Shown here: positions 1 through 5,492 of the stretch, one piece after another
Position numbering within the stretch: position 1 is the stretch's first letter
How the letters are laid out: each line of letters starts with the position of its first letter
Source: Rhizobium sp. LCM 4573
GTDB lineage: Bacteria; Pseudomonadota; Alphaproteobacteria; Rhizobiales; Rhizobiaceae
Length of the DNA: 5,492 nucleotides
Direction: 5' to 3'
NCBI RefSeq assembly: GCF_001854865.1
Contig: NZ_MDDW01000001.1
Location: 824,424 to 829,915 of the forward strand
Program-made: the position numbers and the translations under genes
The notes under the pieces: model-generated
What the model saw: the letters and a program-made list of their open reading frames with translations, nothing else
Databases searched by the model: none
Told to the model about the DNA's origin: nothing

Positions 1-790
1 CGAGCACCGAACCGATTACCGTGCCACGCAGCACCGGCGCGATCATGCGCTTGAAGTCGTCCCTGGTCGGCAATAGTCCGCTGACCTTGGACATCAGCAC
101 CGTGCGCGTCTTCTCGCTTTCCAGATTGCGAAGGATTTCCGCGACGCCGAAAACCCCGACCGCGACCGCCACGAAGTTCAGGCCATCGGAATATTCGCGG
201 ATGCCGAGGTTGAAGCGCGGCGTGCCGGTATAGATGTCGGTGCCGACAAGGCCGAGAAGCAACCCGAGCACCACCATGGCCAGTGCCTTGACAACCGAGC
301 CGTGCGCAAGCGCGATCGAGGAGACCAAGCCGACGATCATCAGCGAGAAATATTCCGCCGCACCGAACTGCAATGCGATTTCGGTCAGCGGCGGCGCGAA
401 GATGGCCACGAGGAAAGTCGACACCGTGCCCGCGAAGAACGAGCCGAGCGCAGCGATGGAGAGTGCTACCCCTGCCCGGCCGTTGCGCGCCATCTGGTAA
501 CCATCGATCGCGGTTACGGCGGAAGAGGATTCACCCGGCATGTTGATGAGGATCGCCGTGGTCGAACCGCCGTATTGGGCGCCGTAATAAATGCCCGCCA
601 GCATGATGAGCGAAGAGACCGGCTCGAGCTGAAAGGTGATCGGCAGCAGCATGGCGATGGTCGCCGTCGCGCCGATGCCGGGCAGAACACCGATGAGTGT
701 CCCGAGAATTACGCCGATGAGGCAGAAGAACAGGTTTTCAACCGAGGATGCGGTCGAAAATCCGAGCGCCAGATTGCTGAAAAGATCCAT
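1..790 (-). CDS. tctA: TctA, large membrane subunit of a tripartite tricarboxylate transporter (partial, C-terminus cut off)
   Basis: TctA is the large inner-membrane subunit of TTT secondary transporters. It forms the transport channel and, with TctB, takes a carboxylate-type substrate from the periplasmic binding protein TctC, driven by an ion gradient. I translated the frame by hand: 263 codons are visible, about half the family's usual ~500 residues, and the frame is still open at position 1. The family signature is clear near residues 34-52 (GVLPGIGATATIAMLLPIT), followed by the conserved stretch around 66-87 (GIYYGAQYGGSTTAI, then INMPGE). Several hydrophobic segments are visible (about 19-37, 107-131, 148-184, 204-219). 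The ATG at 788-790 is chosen because AGGAGGG (795-801) stands just upstream, overlapping the tctB stop; only 9 bases separate the two genes, so they are very likely co-transcribed and translationally coupled. No frameshift was seen. The substrate is unknown. Confidence 0.95.
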   Translation of the reverse strand, partial: MDLFSNLALGFSTASSVENLFFCLIGVILGTLIGVLPGIGATATIAMLLPITFQLEPVSSLIMLAGIYYGAQYGGSTTAILINMPGESSSAVTAIDGYQMARNGRAGVALSIAALGSFFAGTVSTFLVAIFAPPLTEIALQFGAAEYFSLMIVGLVSSIALAHGSVVKALAMVVLGLLLGLVGTDIYTGTPRFNLGIREYSDGLNFVAVAVGVFGVAEILRNLESEKTRTVLMSKVSGLLPTRDDFKRMIAPVLRGTVIGSVL

Positions 791-794
791 CCGT

Positions 795-801
795 CCCTCC
801 T
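795..801 (-). promoter_or_regulatory. Ribosome binding site of tctA overlapping the tctB stop codon
   Basis: On the minus strand AGGAGGG lies 4 bases before the tctA ATG and shares its first two bases with the TAG stop of tctB. This fixes the tctA start and suggests that ribosomes ending tctB re-initiate on tctA, which would keep the two membrane subunits in balance. Confidence 0.75.
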
Positions 802-1261
802 AGAAGCCGAGCCACGGACCGAAGCGCCGGAAAGGCAGGCCAAGGCCGTAGCTGAATACCGCCACCGAGAAGACCGTCAGCAGCGCTGCAAGAACGAGCG
901 CCGTCAGCGGCTTCATCCGGCTGGAGGCGAAGGATGCGAAGAAGGCCGTCACGAACAGCGCCGGCACGAAGCCGAGGCCGCGCACGGTAAGCCCGAAGAA
1001 GATCGGCGCCGGCAGAATGAAGAATATGCCGCGCCAGGCGATCGGCCCGATCGGCTCCCCCTCCGCCCTGAACGACTGGGCGAGAATGATGAGGCCGAAG
1101 AGAACCAACGCGCCCGAGAGGAGCAGCGGGAAATAGCCGGGGCCCATCCGGAAGGCCGTGCCGAGTTCGAGCTGAAGCGACTGGAAGGCGAAGAAGAAAC
1201 CGAGCGCCACGAACAGCAGTCCGCAGATCAGGTTGGTACTGTCAAATTGCAAGGATTTCAT
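800..1261 (-). CDS. tctB: TctB, small membrane subunit of a tripartite tricarboxylate transporter
   Basis: TctB is the small, poorly conserved four-helix membrane subunit of TTT transporters and works with TctA in the inner membrane. The protein is about 153 residues, normal for the family. Hydrophobic segments are visible at roughly residues 10-30, 43-62, 74-110 (long enough for a helix or a helical pair) and 119-142. Between the first two sits FRMGPGYFP, the (R)MGPGxFP motif typical of TctB, and the C-terminal GLGLPF fits the family's usual ending. The ATG at 1259-1261 (MKSLQFD) is preferred because GGGAGA lies 5 bases upstream of it. An in-frame ATG at 1271-1273 would add four residues (MGDT), but it would overlap that ribosome binding site and has only a weak, distant AGG of its own. 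The gene lies 213 bases after tctC and 9 bases before tctA. The family call rests on the motif, topology and position between tctC and tctA. Confidence 0.92.
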   Translation of the reverse strand: MKSLQFDSTNLICGLLFVALGFFFAFQSLQLELGTAFRMGPGYFPLLLSGALVLFGLIILAQSFRAEGEPIGPIAWRGIFFILPAPIFFGLTVRGLGFVPALFVTAFFASFASSRMKPLTALVLAALLTVFSVAVFSYGLGLPFRRFGPWLGF

Positions 1262-1265
1262 GGTG

Positions 1266-1271
1266 TCTCCC
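1266..1271 (-). promoter_or_regulatory. Ribosome binding site of tctB (decides between two starts)
   Basis: On the minus strand GGGAGA ends 4 bases before the ATG at 1259-1261 (GGGAG with a 5-base spacer). The competing upstream ATG at 1271-1273 shares its last base with this element, so the downstream ATG is the better start. Confidence 0.5.
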
Positions 1272-1363
1272 ATAGACTGAAAGACCTGCCAACCTGGGCT
1301 CCCAACCCAAACCGGCTGTCGTGAACCATCCGCTCACGGGTCCTCCGCCCCTCAATGAGAAAG

Positions 1364-1400
1364 GGACAGCCGCCGCTGCCTGCCTGCGAGGCGGCTGTCC
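1364..1400 (-). terminator. Strong stem-loop between tctC and tctB (mRNA 3'-end stabiliser or partial terminator)
   Basis: GGACAGCCGCC (1364-1374) and GGCGGCTGTCC (1390-1400) are perfect 11-base inverted repeats around a 15-base loop, with 9 G/C pairs in the stem. In the transcript the hairpin starts 74 bases after the tctC stop. It is followed by CTTTCTC, a broken pyrimidine run and not the clean T-run of a textbook intrinsic terminator. The likely role is to protect the 3' end of tctC mRNA from decay or to reduce read-through into tctBA, giving more binding protein than membrane subunits. Full termination is less likely because no promoter for tctBA is obvious. A second, weaker dyad (CCTCCC 1410-1415 with GGGAGG 1432-1437) lies between it and tctC. 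Confidence 0.55.
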
Positions 1401-1474
1401 GCATGTCCCCCTCCCCGACTATCGCCGAAGAGGGAGGCCGATCCGACACAACCGATACCGGCTGCATCCGTAGA

Positions 1475-2458
1475 TCAGTCTGCGTATTGACCGGCCGCTT
1501 CGATCACCGGCTTCCAGCGGGCGATCTCACCTTCCAGCTTAGCCTTCAGCGCAGCAGGCGTCGCATCCGCTTCCGGCGAAGGCGCGGTGCCGAGTTCGGC
1601 GAAGCGCGCGGCGACATTCGGGTCCTTGAGCGCCACCTGCAGCGACTTGGAAAGTCGCTCGGTGATCTCTGCCGGCGTGCCCTTCGGCGCATAGATGCCA
1701 TGCCAGATGCCGACCTGCAGATTGGGCAGCCCCGATTCGGCAACGGTCGGGATATCCTTGAGAATGTCCAGGCGCTCCGGCGAGGTCACGGCATAGGCCT
1801 TGATCGTGCCGCCCTGAATCTGCTTCGTCGTGTTGGTGGTCTGGTCGCACATGATGTCGACTTGGCCGCCGAGCAGATCGGTCATGGCCGGACCGGTACC
1901 CTTGTAGGGGACGGTGACTAGCGGCGTTTCGATGGCGCTCATGAACAGCATGCCACACAGATGCGAGGCCGCGCCGATTCCGGCATTGGCCACGGTGACC
2001 GTATCTTTGTTGGCCTTCGCATACTCGATCAGCCCCTTGAAATCGGTCGGTTCGAGATCCTTGCGGGCGACAATGGTCATCGGCACGTCGGTAACGAGGC
2101 CGACATATTCGAATGCGTTCAGCGTGTCATAGGACAGCTTGCGATAGAGGGTTGCGCTGGTCGCCATACCGATGTGATGCAGCAGCAGCGTGTACCCATC
2201 CGGATCGGCCTGCGCTACGCGGCCGGCACCCAGCGTGCCGCCGGCTCCGCCGACGTTTTCGACGATGATCTGCTGGCCGAGGTCCTTCGACATGGCTTCG
2301 GCGACGAGGCGCGTCACCGTATCGGTCGGACCGCCAGCCGAGAAAGGCACGACCATGGTGATCGAGCGCTCGGGATAACCCTGCGCTCCCGCCGAAACGG
2401 AGAAGAGCGAAAGAGCCGCGAACGCGGTTGCGCCGAGAACGGCGTTGAACATTTTCAT
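1475..2458 (-). CDS. tctC: TctC, periplasmic solute-binding protein of a tripartite tricarboxylate transporter (Bug family)
   Basis: TctC proteins capture a carboxylate-type ligand in the periplasm and hand it to TctAB. The 327-residue product has the normal length. It begins with a Sec signal peptide: a lysine at residue 2, a hydrophobic core at about 6-20 and a likely cut after AGA (A25), leaving a mature protein starting QGYPERSI. Family motifs follow in order: PFSAGGPTDT (38-47), the loop rich in glycine around 70-80 (GGAGGTLGAGR), DPDGYTLL (86-93), VPYKGTGPAMTDLLGG (183-198) and DIPTVAESGLP (235-245). Two cysteines remain in the mature protein (C168, C204) and could pair in the periplasm. 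The ATG at 2456-2458 is chosen over the one at 2450-2452 because AGGAGG (2466-2471) sits 7 bases before it. The ligand cannot be deduced: this family covers citrate, tricarballylate, dicarboxylates, amino acids and aromatic acids. It is the first gene of the tctCBA operon, directly downstream of a two-component system. Confidence 0.95.
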   Translation of the reverse strand: MKMFNAVLGATAFAALSLFSVSAGAQGYPERSITMVVPFSAGGPTDTVTRLVAEAMSKDLGQQIIVENVGGAGGTLGAGRVAQADPDGYTLLLHHIGMATSATLYRKLSYDTLNAFEYVGLVTDVPMTIVARKDLEPTDFKGLIEYAKANKDTVTVANAGIGAASHLCGMLFMSAIETPLVTVPYKGTGPAMTDLLGGQVDIMCDQTTNTTKQIQGGTIKAYAVTSPERLDILKDIPTVAESGLPNLQVGIWHGIYAPKGTPAEITERLSKSLQVALKDPNVAARFAELGTAPSPEADATPAALKAKLEGEIARWKPVIEAAGQYAD

Positions 2459-2465
2459 TGTGTTT

Positions 2466-2471
2466 CCTCCT
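2466..2471 (-). promoter_or_regulatory. Ribosome binding site of tctC
   Basis: A full AGGAGG lies 7 bases before the ATG at 2456-2458, an ideal distance. It chooses this start over the second ATG six bases downstream and suggests strong translation of the binding protein. Confidence 0.8.
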
Positions 2472-2575
2472 GCGTCAGAGCCAGCGGGCGCAGCTTCCTC
2501 CCGCGCCCGGCCTGGATAACTTCATTTGCGCACCATGGCAGTTTGCCGCAATCGCTACCGAGGGCAACTCAGTAT

Positions 2576-2610
2576 TTTCCACCCATGCGCTTTCACAGCA
2601 TGGGTGGAAA
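2576..2610. repeat. Inverted repeat 1 (13-bp arms, 9-base spacer), candidate operator upstream of tctC
   Basis: TTTCCACCCATGC (2576-2588) and GCATGGGTGGAAA (2598-2610) are exact reverse complements separated by 9 bases. Each arm holds the 11-base unit ATGGGTGGAAA, which also appears in the second inverted repeat. The dyad centre is about 135 bases before the tctC ATG. A protein dimer site is the favoured reading, with the neighbouring DctD-type regulator as the natural candidate. The same sequence could form an RNA hairpin if transcribed, but no T-run follows on the minus strand, so it does not look like a terminator. Confidence 0.7.
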
Positions 2611-2629
2611 TGGGAACAACTCTTCCAAA

Positions 2630-2653
2630 GGATGGGTGGATTTCCACCCATCC
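2630..2653. repeat. Inverted repeat 2 (11-bp arms, 2-base centre), candidate operator upstream of tctC
   Basis: GGATGGGTGGA (2630-2640) and TCCACCCATCC (2643-2653) are exact reverse complements around a TT centre. The ATGGGTGGA core is shared with inverted repeat 1, but the half-sites point the opposite way (inward here, outward there). The right arm plus the centre (2641-2651) is an exact copy of the 11-base unit ATGGGTGGAAA on the minus strand. The centre lies about 183 bases before the tctC ATG and 67-90 bases after the regulator stop. The tight centre suits a symmetric DNA-binding dimer better than a hairpin, although a weak terminator for the regulator gene cannot be excluded (only TTTGG follows on the minus strand). 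Confidence 0.7.
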
Positions 2654-2719
2654 AGTTTCATAAAAGTAAGAACGGGCAATATGGAGCATGGATAAACTCT
2701 CCTGCGGGTCCGAGTTGTT

Positions 2720-4093
2720 TCAGGAATCCCGGTCTTCCTGCAACATCTGCTCAGGCCCCAGCAACTTCTTGTCGAGGCCGTATTTCTGCATCTTCTCATA
2801 GAGCGTCTTGCGGGAAATGCCGAGAGATTCGTAGACCGGACGAAGCGCTCCGCCATGCGCTGCGATCGCGCCCGCGATGATGTTGCGCTCGAAGGCGGCC
2901 ACCTTGTCCGCCAACCGGCCGGCATCCGGGCGGGATGGACCGCCGGGCTCTCCCGGCGCGCTGTCGAGGCCGAGGACGAACCGGTCGGCGGCATTGCGAA
3001 GCTCCCGCACATTGCCCGGCCAGTCGCGCTGGGCGATGCTCGATATCAGTTCCGGCGGTACGTCCGCATCCTCCCGGCCGTAGCGGGCGGCGGCCTCGCG
3101 CAGGAGTTGCAGGAAGAGAAGCGGGATATCCGGCCGCCGCTGTGCCAGGGAGGGCACATGAATGGTCGCGACGTTCAGGCGGTAGAAGAGATCGGCGCGG
3201 AACCTTCCGGCGGCGACCTCGGCTTCCAGGTCCACCTTGCTGGTCGCAATGAAACGCACGTCGAGCGGCACCGTCTCGTTCGAGCCGAGCCGCGTGATCA
3301 CCCTCTCCTGCAGCACCCGCAGGAACTTCGCCTGGAGATCGACAGGCATGGAGCCGATCTCGTCGAGCAGGATCGTCCCGCCACGTCCATGCTCGAATTT
3401 TCCATATCGCGGCCGGAGCGCGCCGGGAAAGGCGCCGGCCTCGTGGCCGAAAAGCTCGCTTTCGATGAGATTTTCCGGCAGGGCAGCGCAATTGATGGCA
3501 ATGAAGGGACGGTTCGCGCGCGAGCTGATGTCGTGCAGCGCCCGCGCCACTACTTCCTTGCCCGCGCCCGTCTCGCCGATGATCAGCGTATCGGCATCCG
3601 ATGCGCCGATTGCCCGGATGCGGTAGCGCAGGTCCACCATCACCTGGGTACGGCCGGGAAGCCGCGCTTCGAGATCGTCGCGCTTGCCGGCCACGGCTCT
3701 CAGCCGCCGGTTTTCGAGCACCAGGCCGCGCCGGTCCATCCCGCGGCGGATGATGCCTGCCAGATGCTGCGGAGTGAACGGCTTTTCGAGGAAATCATAG
3801 GCTCCTTCCCGCATGGCTTTGACCGCAAGCTGCACATCGCCGTGCCCGGTAACGAGGATCACCGGTATTTCCGGGTCGAGTTCGCGGATCCGATGCAGAA
3901 GCGTCATGCCGTCGGTACCGGGCATGCGAATGTCGCTGACAACGACCCCATCGAAGCTGAAGCCGGTCAGCTCCAGCACATGGTCGGCCGTCGAAAAGGT
4001 CTGGACGGTCAGCCCGAACAGTTCCAGCGCCTGGGCGGTGGAACGGCGCAGCTCCTCCTCGTCATCGACCAGCAAAACCCTCTGCTCGCTCAC
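2720..4093 (-). CDS. DctD-type response regulator, NtrC family (receiver, AAA+ ATPase, Fis-type HTH)
   Basis: This 457-residue protein is a phosphorylation-controlled transcriptional activator of the class that normally opens sigma-54 promoters by ATP hydrolysis. The receiver (about 4-120) has the acidic pocket D10/D11, phospho-acceptor D54 in SDIRMPG, T82 in the VTGHGD motif typical of DctD, and K104 in EKPF. The AAA+ domain (about 145-370) has Walker A GETGAGKE (173-180), Walker B ILLDEI (241-246), the arginine-finger stretch GRFRADLFYRLN (296-307) and WPGNVREL (358-365). A C-terminal Fis-type helix-turn-helix lies near 415-440 (VYESLGISRKTLYEKMQKYGL region). The length is normal. Oddity: the sigma-54 contact loop, usually GAFTGA, reads GAFPGA (220-225). 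The start is GTG, overlapping the kinase TGA (GTGA, 4090-4093), with AGGAGG 7 bases upstream. It forms an operon with the kinase and probably controls tctCBA downstream; the target is inferred from position. Confidence 0.95.
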   Translation of the reverse strand: MSEQRVLLVDDEEELRRSTAQALELFGLTVQTFSTADHVLELTGFSFDGVVVSDIRMPGTDGMTLLHRIRELDPEIPVILVTGHGDVQLAVKAMREGAYDFLEKPFTPQHLAGIIRRGMDRRGLVLENRRLRAVAGKRDDLEARLPGRTQVMVDLRYRIRAIGASDADTLIIGETGAGKEVVARALHDISSRANRPFIAINCAALPENLIESELFGHEAGAFPGALRPRYGKFEHGRGGTILLDEIGSMPVDLQAKFLRVLQERVITRLGSNETVPLDVRFIATSKVDLEAEVAAGRFRADLFYRLNVATIHVPSLAQRRPDIPLLFLQLLREAAARYGREDADVPPELISSIAQRDWPGNVRELRNAADRFVLGLDSAPGEPGGPSRPDAGRLADKVAAFERNIIAGAIAAHGGALRPVYESLGISRKTLYEKMQKYGLDKKLLGPEQMLQEDRDS

Positions 4094-5492
4094 TCGGCCG
4101 CCTCCTGCAGGTTCTTGTCGGCGACTTCGAGTTCGATCAGAAAAAGCGCGCCCCCCTCCGGATGGTCGGAAACGCTGAGGCTGCCGCCGAAATCCTTGAC
4201 GATGTTGTAGGAAATCGAAAGGCCGAGACCCAGCCCCTTGCCGACGCCCTTGGTGGTGAAGAAGGGATCGAAGATGCGCTCGCGGATGGCCGCGGCCACG
4301 CCCGCGCCACGGTCGCGCACGGCGACCAGTATTCTGTCCTTCACCCTTTCGGCCGAAACTGTGATGCGCCGGTCGTCGAGCCCTTCCACAGCATCCGCCG
4401 CATTGGTGATGATATTGACCAGCACCTGCTGCAGGCGCACCGAACCTGCCTTGACGGGCGGAAGAGAAGGATCGAGCTGCAGGTCGAGAACGGCGTCCGC
4501 CGCCTTGAGCCGGGTCGCGACGATTTCCATCGTATCGCGCAGGACATCGTCGAGGATCACCGGTCCCAACTTTTCGTTCGGCTTGCGGGCGAAATTGCGC
4601 AGGTGCTTGCTGATCGACGCCATACGGTCGATCAGCGCCGAGATGCGTAGGACATTGTCGCTTGCCTCCGCCGTGCGCCCCCGCTCGATCAGCACGCTGG
4701 CGGTTTCGGCATAGGTCTTGGCGGCTGCGAGCGGCTGGTTGAGTTCATGGGAAAGGGCGGCCGACATCTGGCCGAGACCCGCGAGCTTGCCGGCCTGGAT
4801 GAGATCGGCCTGGGTCTGGCGCAGCCGCCGCTCCGTCAGGCGGCGTTCGGCGATCTCTTCCTCGATGCGGCTGTTGACGCGCGCAAGGTCGGCCGTGCGT
4901 TCGGCGACCCGCCGCTCGAGCTCGTTGCGCGCCTCCGCCTGCAGAAGCAAGCGCTCGTTGAGCCGAGCCCGGCGCTGGAGAAAGATCGCAAGCGCCAGCC
5001 CCGCCAGGCAAAGCGTCAGCAGCACGGCCGCGATCGCCGTCTTCGTGCGGGCATGCACGGAATTGGTGTCCATCAACACGTTGACGGTCCAACCCGCCTC
5101 CGACATTGGCTGGGAGACGACGAGATATTCCTTCTCCACGCCGTCCTCGGCGATCGTCATGATCTGATGGCCGGCGAATGTGCCGCGCCTGACGGGAAGC
5201 TCGCGCACATAGGCATCCGCATAACGGCGTGAAGCCTCCGTACGGGCAATCCGTTCGGGCGTCAGCGGCAGAAGAGTCGAATAGAGCCACTGGGGGCTGC
5301 CGGTCATGAAGATGATCCCCTCGGGATCGGAGACGAAGATCCTGTTGTCGCCGCCACTCCAGGAATCTTCGATCATGTCGATATCGACCTTGAAGACGAT
5401 CACGCCCCTGATGACACCGTTTATCTCGATCGGGGAACCGAAATAATAGCCGCGCTTCAACGAGGTCGTGCCGAGCGCATAGAAGCGGGACT
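4090..5492 (-). CDS. DctB-type membrane sensor histidine kinase (partial, N-terminus beyond the window)
   Basis: The sensor partner of the adjacent regulator: it binds a small ligand in the periplasm, autophosphorylates on histidine and passes phosphate to the regulator. The open frame runs to the window edge; 467 codons are at least partly visible against roughly 600 in DctB, so the first membrane helix and the start of the sensor are missing. Visible residue 1 is the first full codon (at 5490). SRFYALGTTSLKRGYYFGSPI (1-21 region) and what follows to about 145 match the membrane-proximal part of a DctB double-Cache sensor. A transmembrane helix follows (about 149-172), then a long charged coiled coil (about 175-235). 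The kinase core has the H-box ALSHELNQPLAA with H248, N-box NIITNAADA (N363), G1 DRGAGV (393-398), F-box FDPFFTTK (407-414) and G2 GKGLGLGLS (417-425). All catalytic boxes look intact. No PAS domain is seen after the membrane helix. A TTG at 5458-5460 is not a credible start because conserved sensor sequence continues upstream. Confidence 0.93.
   Translation of the reverse strand, partial: SRFYALGTTSLKRGYYFGSPIEINGVIRGVIVFKVDIDMIEDSWSGGDNRIFVSDPEGIIFMTGSPQWLYSTLLPLTPERIARTEASRRYADAYVRELPVRRGTFAGHQIMTIAEDGVEKEYLVVSQPMSEAGWTVNVLMDTNSVHARTKTAIAAVLLTLCLAGLALAIFLQRRARLNERLLLQAEARNELERRVAERTADLARVNSRIEEEIAERRLTERRLRQTQADLIQAGKLAGLGQMSAALSHELNQPLAAAKTYAETASVLIERGRTAEASDNVLRISALIDRMASISKHLRNFARKPNEKLGPVILDDVLRDTMEIVATRLKAADAVLDLQLDPSLPPVKAGSVRLQQVLVNIITNAADAVEGLDDRRITVSAERVKDRILVAVRDRGAGVAAAIRERIFDPFFTTKGVGKGLGLGLSISYNIVKDFGGSLSVSDHPEGGALFLIELEVADKNLQEAAE
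4101..4106 (-). promoter_or_regulatory. Ribosome binding site of the response regulator, inside the kinase gene
   Basis: AGGAGG lies 7 bases before the GTG at 4091-4093, within the last codons of the kinase. It supports a GTG start that overlaps the kinase TGA by the 4 bases GTGA, a sign of translational coupling between sensor and regulator. Confidence 0.75.

Larger units (their letters stand above)
2459..2719 (-). promoter_or_regulatory. Control region between the response regulator gene and tctC
   Basis: This 261-base stretch holds no credible gene and is visibly richer in A/T than its surroundings, especially 2571-2700. It should hold the tctC promoter if tctCBA is transcribed on its own. 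It contains two perfect inverted repeats (2576-2610 and 2630-2653) at about 120-195 bases before the tctC start, a distance typical of upstream activator sites for NtrC-family regulators. I scanned the minus strand for a sigma-54 pattern (GG-N10-GC in a TGGCAC...TTGC context) and found no convincing match; the nearest look-alike, GG-N8-GC ending in TTGC near 2548-2560, has the wrong spacing. No clear -35/-10 pair was seen either. The promoter position is therefore open. Confidence 0.55.

Noticed and set aside
1286..1313. G-rich minus-strand stretch with four G runs upstream of tctB
   Set aside because: It could only form a two-layer quadruplex with interrupted runs, which is common by chance in GC-rich DNA.
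302..1324. Long plus-strand open frame (340 codons) opposite tctA and tctB
   Set aside because: The product is extremely rich in R, E, Q and H with no domain, and the frame spans two well-supported genes on the other strand. It is a shadow of their codon bias.
1258..1467. Small minus-strand frame (69 codons) in the tctC-tctB gap
   Set aside because: It runs into the tctB start in another frame, spans the stem-loop, has no recognisable motif and no good ribosome binding site. It is unlikely to be a gene.
2540..2570. Possible sigma-54 promoter of tctC (GG ... TTGC on the minus strand)
   Set aside because: The spacing between GG and GC is 8 and not 10 bases, and the -24 box is a poor match, so it is not reported as a promoter.
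2614..2720. Distant 8-base inverted repeat AACAACTC / GAGTTGTT flanking inverted repeat 2
   Set aside because: The arms are short and about 90 bases apart; this is expected by chance and has no other support.
2458..2880. Plus-strand frame (140 codons) across the tctC control region
   Set aside because: It covers the inverted repeats and the antisense of the regulator tail, with no motif and no support for a start.
2855..4210. Long plus-strand open frame (451 codons) opposite the response regulator
   Set aside because: It mirrors the regulator gene and the end of the kinase; the composition is that of an antisense GC-rich frame, and it has no recognisable motif.
5458..5460. TTG as a possible start of the sensor kinase
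   Set aside because: The frame stays open to the window edge and the codons upstream encode conserved DctB sensor sequence (RFYALGTTS), so the gene begins outside the window.

Overview
The window is GC-rich, with strong AGGAGG-type ribosome binding sites, and every recognisable gene lies on the minus strand. Gene content and protein style fit an alphaproteobacterium, most likely of the rhizobial group; this is inferred from gene families and codon/GC character, not from a marker gene.

Read in the direction of transcription (high to low coordinates), the layout is: (1) the C-terminal three quarters or so of a DctB-type membrane sensor histidine kinase, cut by the window edge at 5492; (2) a complete DctD-type (NtrC family) response regulator that starts with GTG inside the kinase stop codon (GTGA overlap); (3) a 261-base non-coding gap holding two near-adjacent perfect inverted repeats built from one shared half-site; (4) tctC, a complete periplasmic solute-binding protein; (5) a 213-base gap with a strong 11-bp stem-loop; (6) tctB, the small membrane subunit; (7) tctA, the large membrane subunit, whose last part is lost at the window edge at position 1.

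Together this is a two-component system next to a tripartite tricarboxylate transporter (TTT) operon. The simplest reading is that the kinase senses a small carboxylate in the periplasm, phosphorylates the regulator, and the regulator acts on the tctCBA promoter region, perhaps through the paired inverted repeats, to switch on uptake of the same or a related compound. The substrate cannot be read from the sequence. The stem-loop after tctC fits the common need for more binding protein than membrane subunits.

No RNA genes, insertion sequences, CRISPR arrays or broken genes were seen. The families are all known. The points most worth a second look are the inverted-repeat cluster upstream of tctC, a GAFPGA instead of GAFTGA loop in the regulator together with the lack of an obvious -24/-12 promoter, and the pairing of a Dct-type sensor/regulator with a TTT transporter.
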